A stretch of 64,000 bases of DNA from Siphonodentalium dalli (Eukaryota; Mollusca; Scaphopoda; Gadilida; Siphonodentaliidae): the NCBI GenBank assembly GCA_032622095.1, contig CP136062.1, forward strand, positions 19,099,739-19,163,738, read 5' to 3'. Numbering within the stretch: position 1 is the first letter of the stretch; every line of letters starts with the position of its first letter. Positions 58,085 to 64,000 of this stretch are shown here, piece after piece. The position numbers and the translations under genes are program-made. The notes under the pieces were generated by a model. It worked only from the letters and a program-made list of their open reading frames with translations, had not been told where the DNA came from and ran no database searches.

Positions 58085-58530
58085 TCAGAACCTAGTTCAA
58101 GCATTCTCCCTGTATTGCCTCAATATTTTGATAAACTTCTAAGTATGTATGTTCTACCTACGAATCTGCGGTCAAATGCACAAGCTCTAATGGATATTCC
58201 ATCAAAAAATTTGAAAACTTATGGCGATAGAGCATTTGATTCGTATGCGCCAAATGTTTGGAACTCACTGAGACACGACGCAAGATTTGCAAACTCTCTG
58301 ACCGAATTCAAAACTTTGTTAAAAAGTTAATTATTCTGTGCTGACTATGGAGAAGTTACCTCAGATATTGTTTAATTATTTTGATGTATGTGTATATAGG
58401 TATGTGGTGTGTATAGATGTATGTATATCACGTGTGATAGAGGGTATGGTACTAGTAGGAATGTAAGCGCTCTGGGCCATCTGGGATTAAGCGCTATATA
58501 AAAACAATTTATTGTTATTATACTTCCATG
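58085..58530 (+). pseudogene. LINE (CR1/L2-type) 3' end fragment
   Basis: From about 58115 the frame reads PTNLRSNAQALMDIPSKNLK then TYGDRAFDSYAPNVWNSLRH and ends KTLLKS, stop. The K-T-x-G-D-R-A-F ... W-N-S-L signature is the usual C-terminus of CR1/L2-type ORF2 proteins. The 3' UTR runs to GGATTAAGCGCTATATAAAA and a TTATTATT tail at about 58510, which marks the true 3' end and plus orientation. Only this 3' piece is present, so it is a 5'-truncated insertion. Confidence 0.8.
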
Positions 58531-60580
58531 GTGTAACCAAGGAAGTATATTGTTTTTGTACTGAGGTCGTTTTCCGTTTATTTTGAAATACTCAGAAACA
58601 AATTGCAGTAGGAACGCGAAATCTCTAGCGAATGTAGGCATCAAATGTCTACTAAAAATAAAGGTATCCGCATACCGGTCCAAGGTTTCTAGACAGAGTT
58701 ATGGCCCTTTTTCGATTATTTTTCATTATTATTATTATTATACTCCATGATTTTGCGACGCCCTAATATCTGAAAGTATGAGGAGTAGCAAACTAAAAGT
58801 TGGTACGTATGTTGGGGCTAATGAGTTCTAACTTTTTTTCATATAACAAATATTGTCCGCGTTTCCCCGCGGAGTTATCTCCCTTTATATGAAAAAATTT
58901 CATTTTATTATCTCGGAAATTATAAGGAGCAGAGCATCGAAAATTGGGCCGTATGCACACCTCGATATGCCCTACTGACCACGGGCATCAAAACTTGTGT
59001 CCGCGCTTTCCCTGAGGAGTTACCGCACATAAATAGGGACACACTATACACCAGGATGAATAAACCGAGGTTTTTTTTTTTTTTTTTTTTTTCTTTTATA
59101 AGTCCAGCGCTCTAAATTTTATACTGCATATTCCGAATTGGACGAGTGATCCGAACCCGAATATACCGCTTAAATATGTTTTTCCCAGGACATTCCGCGT
59201 TACGGGCTAAGGAAATATTGCACCTATTTTTCCCGCCAAATCCAAACCATTAAAGAGCAAGATAATGTCGTAGCAGGTACATTGACATACTGTATGTACA
59301 TCCCAAAAGTTTGACCGCTATACTTTAAAAGTAACCTGCCAAACGGAAAATGCGAGTCCGACTGGGTTGAGACTTTAGGAAAATTCCACGAAAATTGCAA
59401 AGGGGGGAAAATTCAAACATCGAGATAAAACAATTTTGACGAGTACATCTGATGGGTAGTGTTCACGCGCATCTACAGTGCGATTTTCTCATTTTCAGAT
59501 GGAACGGTTTACTCGTGACAACGCTATATAACATAAATATGTATACTTAAGTAGTCTATCACTAACTATTTTTAGCCCCAAATCCAAACGGGCTAATGAA
59601 GGAGCGAGTTTTATGCGTGGCATGTAAGGCGGTATACTGTATGTACGCCTCCAAAATGTGACCTCTCTACTATAAACGCAACCTGCTCAATGGAGTGTTT
59701 GTGTCGGGTGGGTTCAGATTTGGCAAATTCCACCGAAAATTAAATGGGGAAAATTATTCCGAAAATCAGATATTGAGATAAAAACTTTTCGACGAGTGGA
59801 TGTGATTAATAGTATCTAAACGCAATATTAGTATGCTTTTCAAAGTTTCAGAGTGAACGGTTTAACCCTGGTAGTGTGGAACGTTGTTAACGGGTGATAT
59901 ATATTACTCAAATTCAAACCCACTCTTTATGACACAAATTCAAACGGACTTATCAAGGAGCCAGGCAAATGCATGAATATGTTCACCGATATACTATAGG
60001 TATGTCCGCTCTACGACAAAAGTAACCTGTCCAACGGTGAGGTGGCCTACGCCCCGGGGAGGGTCGAGGCTTTTGGCAAATTCCACCGAAACTCGTAAAC
60101 GGAAAAAATGGCAAATCGCGAATCAAGTGTTTTATATTCTGAACACTGCATGTATTGGTAGTATATAAGGACAAGATTAGTTTCAGAGCGGGTGGGTAAG
60201 CACACAGCTAGCATTATCGATTGTGATATAGTTATCTCTCGATTACAGTTAACTCTATTACAAAGACGTTAATGACTATATGACTATAGTGTAGCGATGA
60301 CGCACTGAAATACTAATTAATTAATTAACCAAGCGGTCTTTCCTACGCCATTCAAACTAAAAGATACTGAATCCGAAACTGAAAGAACTATCCAATAAAT
60401 GTGAAATAACAGAGTTATGGAACATTAATATGCTTTACACCCTTTTGATCTACATGTCGATTACGATATAATCAGACATGCCTAATTTCGTGACCGTTGA
60501 AATTGATATGGGCGTCTTGGGAAGGGGTTATAATTAGCTCTAAAATATATGCCTACCGAATAAAAATAAACTGATTGGCT
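58531..60580. other. Dispersed non-coding repeats, no gene seen
   Basis: GAGTTATGGCCCTTTTTCGA at 58695 and GGAGTTATCTCCCTTT at 58870 belong to the repeat type seen at 7690-8080. A poly-T run lies at 59070-59092. At about 59220-60070 loosely repeated segments (CAAATCCAAAC, ACTGTATGTAC, AACCTGCC, GGCAAATTCCACCGAAAA) recur at about 290-350 bp spacing, a degenerate tandem array. Confidence 0.5.
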
Positions 60581-60584
60581 GGGG

Positions 60585-60665
60585 TGAATGGTGGCTCAGT
60601 TGGTCACGACCATGATGCAATAGACTGTCATTAAGTATCCACGGTGGGTCGAACCAAATGACATA
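60585..60665 (+). mobile_element. tRNA-derived SINE head
   Basis: TGGCTCAGTTGG at 60592-60603 fits the pol III A box and GGGTCGAACC at 60646-60655 the B box, with spacing close to that of a tRNA gene. The arms do not fold into a full cloverleaf by eye, and there is no clear anticodon stem, so it is a SINE rather than a tRNA gene. Confidence 0.5.
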
Positions 60666-61009
60666 AAGCTTTGGAATATATATCTTATTTAGAAATGTCA
60701 ATGCAAGTCCACCATCGGATCACAAAACATCAATATCCATTCGCGTGAAGAGGAACACACCTATACGCATAACACACACATGGAATCTGACCTCTAGTTA
60801 TTATTATTATTTAGTTCAGTGATTCCTCTATTTACAAATATAAAACAGGTGATCAAATCGAAATTGAGCATAATTTTGCTCAAAGTAGTTATGTGTTACG
60901 AATATTAATCCAAATTGACTATACACACCGTCATTTTATATAATATATTAAATGCAATGACTCTATGTGGCGAAATCAATTGTGTTAGGTCAGCGCCGAT
61001 AGTTGCGTC

Positions 61010-61437
61010 CCGAATCTAGATGTTGATATTTATAATTGGGCGTAGTTCAGACGATGTTTTCTATGGAATGATATGGTCGATTTCTTTGAAATTTTCGGCG
61101 ATTTTAGTATAATTCTACATTCTCCAGGTTGGCATAGCGCCTGAGTACTAACTTATCAATTTCACGCATCTGAACAAGTCAATAATATGTCTTTAAATGA
61201 CATAATTATTCATGTATATAACTTTTAGTTTAATATTATGGACCTATTCGGATGCGCGAAATTGATAAGTTAGTACAACCTGGTAAATGTAGCATTCTAC
61301 TAACATTGGCGACATTTTCAAAAAACAAATCGACAATACCACTCCATAGAAAACATCGTCTGAAATATACTCATTATAATGTATTCACATCTCGATTCAG
61401 GACGAAACTAACGCCGATATTGAAACTAATATAAATG
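61010..61437. mobile_element. Foldback MITE of about 430 bp
   Basis: Left arm GTTCAGACGATGTTTTCTAT, TTTTCGGCGATTTTAGTATA and AACTTATCAATTTCACGCAT; right arm, inverted, GCGCGAAATTGATAAGTTAG and CTCCATAGAAAACATCGTCT. Single arms lie at about 33105-33260 and 62335-62530. Confidence 0.8.
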
Positions 61438-62069
61438 ATTTCGCCATCGCGAGACATTGAATTTAATTAATACACAACCACCCAATTAGTGCCCCAGTCG
61501 ATATGCAACTGGTGTCCTAACCCACATATAGTCTCACAAAGTTCCAAACCATGCACCTGGTTTCCCAACTCACTGAATGATTATCCCAAACCACCAAATA
61601 AGTGTCTCAATACACCATGTTACCCATTTACCCATTCAACGAATGTGTCCACCCACATTGGTGGTGCCCTAAACTATGCAAATGGTGTTCCAAACCACAT
61701 AAAAATTGTTACAAAATGTAAGAAAAAAATGAAGAAAAAAAAGATAAAAGTTGTTAAAGAATATAAGAAAAATTGATAAAATAATAAATAATTATTAGGC
61801 CATTGCATTCTCGTATATATGCGAGGCGACCTATTGTCGACTCGCAAATATAAGAGAATGAACTGGTACTAAAGCAAGAAATCATTTTGTGCCGAAAAGT
61901 CCAAAACGTGTCGAAAATAGTCTTAAAATGAACGGATATTGTCCCAAATGAGTTGAAAATCTTAAGTGGCAACCTGGGCCGAACGCTTTTGGGGCCTTCG
62001 GGCCAAATTGAATTGTCTATACCGAAATTCAAAAGTATAGTTGGTAAATTGGGGAGTGAATTAACCTAC
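61438..62069. repeat. Degenerate tandem repeat and a relic palindrome
   Basis: At about 61485-61700 short units like CCACCNAATNAGTG and TCCCAAACCAC recur about every 21-28 bp. At 61800-61866 a decayed 67-bp palindrome (GCATTCTCGTATATATGCGA, CGACTCGCAAATATAAGAGA) follows a spacer like that of the MITEs at 40006-40469; it is a relic half of the palindrome cassette. Confidence 0.6.
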
Positions 62070-62281
62070 CCTAAACGGGTTGCTGACTGAGCGGATATGA
62101 GATTCAATATTATACCTCAGTCCAAGTATATTGCACACGCCCTCTAACCCGTCGGTGAAGTTGTGTGGTCTGACGTCACAAACAGAACCCCATCGATTGT
62201 CTCGATAGACGTCCACTCGCCCCAGTAAAGTGTTATTCAGCCAGTATGTTCCATCTAGTATCGCTATGTGTCCTGTTTCAG
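62070..62281 (-). CDS. SRCR receptor, first half of an SRCR domain
   Basis: Minus-strand exon from acceptor TTTCTTACAG (just above 62281) to donor GTAGGT below 62070. Phase 1 start, phase 0 end. It encodes ETGHIAILDGTYWLNNTLLG, then RVDVYRDNRWGSVCDVRPHN and LEGVCNILGL. GRVDVY-x-x-RWGSVCD and the VC-x-x-LG string are the N-terminal half of SRCR domains, extracellular binding modules. Other exons (signal peptide, possibly more SRCR domains) would be upstream at higher coordinates, perhaps outside the window. It is the same strand as 46034-46194, about 16 kb away; that they form one domain is inferred, and the intron phases do not match directly. Confidence 0.85.
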
Positions 62282-62334
62282 CTGTAAGAAACATGTGATA
62301 ATAGAATAATTTTAAAGACATTTATGTACATGTT

Positions 62335-62700
62335 CGGGTGCGTGAAAATGATAAGTTAGTAATCAGGCACTATGTCAATTGGAGGAATGCAACATTCTAC
62401 TAACACCGCCGAAAATCTGAAGCAAATTGACCGTACCTCTCCATAGAAAACATTGTCTGAACTGCGTTCAAATGTAAATATTTACCTCCCGATTCGGGAC
62501 GCTTCTATTGGCAATAAACTAATGAAAACGATTTCACCATCGAGAGTCACTGCATTTAATTAATAATTAGAATGATGTGTGTGTTGTCAATTTAGATATA
62601 CTATTGTAAAAATAACTCCTTTGAACAAGATTATTTTCCATTTCTATATTTGATCACCCTACCGGAGTGTTTCACATCACTTAAATCGTAGATTGTGCAT
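62335..62700. repeat. Dispersed repeat arm
   Basis: GGTGCGTGAAAATGATAAGT, GCAACATTCTACTAACACCG, CTCCATAGAAAACATTGTCT and CACCCTACCGGAGTGTTTCA follow the same order as at 33105-33430. Confidence 0.7.
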
Positions 62701-64000
62701 AGCACCAGGTCCAGGTAACAGGCAAGCATATATAACCCCGGAATCATCAACAGAACATAACAAAACATTACATTAGTTGACCAACGCAAAAGTGCAAACA
62801 CCAACACTCAGGTGATACATAGGCTTGTCTGTCTATGTCATCTGAAAAGGGGCGTTTCAGATGGTGTTGGGGGATATGAGCAGTAAAGGTGGACTCGAAG
62901 ATAAAGATGTCACATTAAGTCATATGACACGACGTATTTAGAATGAACTCATATTCTCATATTGCATATAGTGTTGGATATTAAATATTCGTGGACTATC
63001 TTACAAATGTCACCTTATGACAAATTATTGCGCGAAAATATTTATTTATAACTAGGTCAAAGGCGTCTGAGCAGACAGGGAGACTGACGACACGATTTCT
63101 TCGATAGATTTCGCTTGTTTGAGATAGGATATCCCGACTTCGATTCGTTTAATGTCGCCGAGTTATTTGTCAAATGAAAGGAAATTTTATTGCCAATAAG
63201 ACATTCCCGATGATATTTTGACTGCAATTCTCTATTTCTAGAATTTAGTAGGGTTGTTATAGTTGTTGTGGTTTTAGCCAAGATCGATCATTGGAACCTT
63301 TATACTGGTATAGTATATATTGGTATTTTATTAATTGCCCCCAGGGTCCTGTGGTTTACTGTATAAAGTTGTACTTTGATTTATTCGTTATCTACATTCA
63401 CAGACTTCGAGAGCCCCACGCGTGTGTTCATGTCCGTCATCCGCACTTCCAGACAGCCCTGGCGGCATCCGTGAATTTTCAAATTGAACTGTTATATTTG
63501 GTTGATAAATAACAGGTTTTGGCCAATTGTGTACTATAGTTGACTGGTTAGCATTATTTGTTGGGCAATAAATCGATTCTGAAAACAGCATTTAAAAAAC
63601 ACTTTAAGCTCAACTAGAGATGGGGCCTGTCCCATATGGGACTGAGGTATACCCCCGTATTCAACATGTTATTTGAATGTAGTAGCCATTACTGTATATT
63701 GGGCACTGAAGTTATGTGAACAGGTAACACTAAATCCCATAAGCCCTAACACTAATCTTGAACCTCTTAACCCTTAATCCCTTAATCAAAATATTGACTG
63801 AAAAATGTAGGAATAAAATTATGCATGTTGCGAAAATGTTCTAAGTCGAAAAAGGGGAACAAATCCACAAACAAAGTCGGACAGACTTCATAATCGTAGG
63901 TGCACAGGCTCCCATGGCACTAAATATCAGTGCCAAGTTTTTAAATAATTGACATAAAAATGTAGGAATAAAAGCTCGGACAAAATTATACATGTTGCGA
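62701..64000. other. No gene recognised
   Basis: AACAGGTTTTGGCCAATTGT and GGTTAGCATTATTTGTTGGG at about 63512-63570 match 18400-18465, so a piece of that repeat family is present. TGTAGGAATAAAA recurs at about 63808 and 63961. Open frames of up to 74 codons lack domains. Confidence 0.45.

Noticed and set aside
60592-60655. Functional tRNA gene
   Set aside because: A and B boxes are present but no full cloverleaf or clear anticodon stem; a SINE head fits better.
61754-62032. 92-codon minus-strand frame next to the SRCR exon
   Set aside because: It crosses a relic palindrome of the MITE cassette and has no domain similarity.

Overview
This is animal nuclear DNA that is poor in genes and very rich in repeats: spliced genes with large introns, LINE, SINE, Helitron-like and piggyBac-like elements, foldback elements and many minisatellites. 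Two SINE pieces, at about 1225-1412 (TGGTCGGTGGTTTCGCCGGG core, CGACGTTAAACCCC tail, AATA repeats) and about 60590-60660, suggest a lophotrochozoan, most likely a mollusc. The species cannot be fixed from sequence alone. Only two host genes are supported, both partial.

Gene 1 (plus strand, 6190-16074) is an ARF-family small GTPase. Four coding exons join in phase from the P-loop to the stop codon. The N-terminal exon is not visible and probably lies upstream of position 1. The catalytic switch II glutamine reads as arginine, and the protein carries a C-terminal extension of about 40 residues. Its exon edges coincide repeatedly with tandem duplications: the exon-1 donor is present 4 times, the exon-3 acceptor 2 times, the exon-4 acceptor consensus in about 60 copies of a 52-bp minisatellite, and the last 65 bp of the coding region 5 times.

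Gene 2 (minus strand, 62281 to 44382) is a scavenger-receptor cysteine-rich (SRCR) type I membrane protein. One exon holds the first half of an SRCR domain (62070-62281), one the second half (46034-46194), and the last one the stalk, transmembrane helix and cytoplasmic tail (44382-44779). The 16-kb intron region between the SRCR halves holds a decayed LINE. The acceptor and start of the middle exon are tandemly duplicated in 86-bp units, the same theme as in gene 1.

Layout: 1-5860 palindrome-bearing MITEs and a 2.9-kb array of 43-bp repeats; 5860-16350 the ARF gene and its minisatellites; 16350-24540 TIR elements, a piggyBac-like MITE and a cluster of Helitron-like elements; 24540-33910 a 33-bp minisatellite, foldback elements and nested TIR elements; 34096-39726 a 5.6-kb element with long terminal inverted repeats; 40006-44230 a piggyBac-like MITE, a GC-palindrome element and an 18-bp minisatellite; 44382-62281 the SRCR gene with LINEs and tandem hairpins; 62300-64000 dispersed repeat arms and unassigned sequence. 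Repeat family names are inferred from structure; no database search was run.
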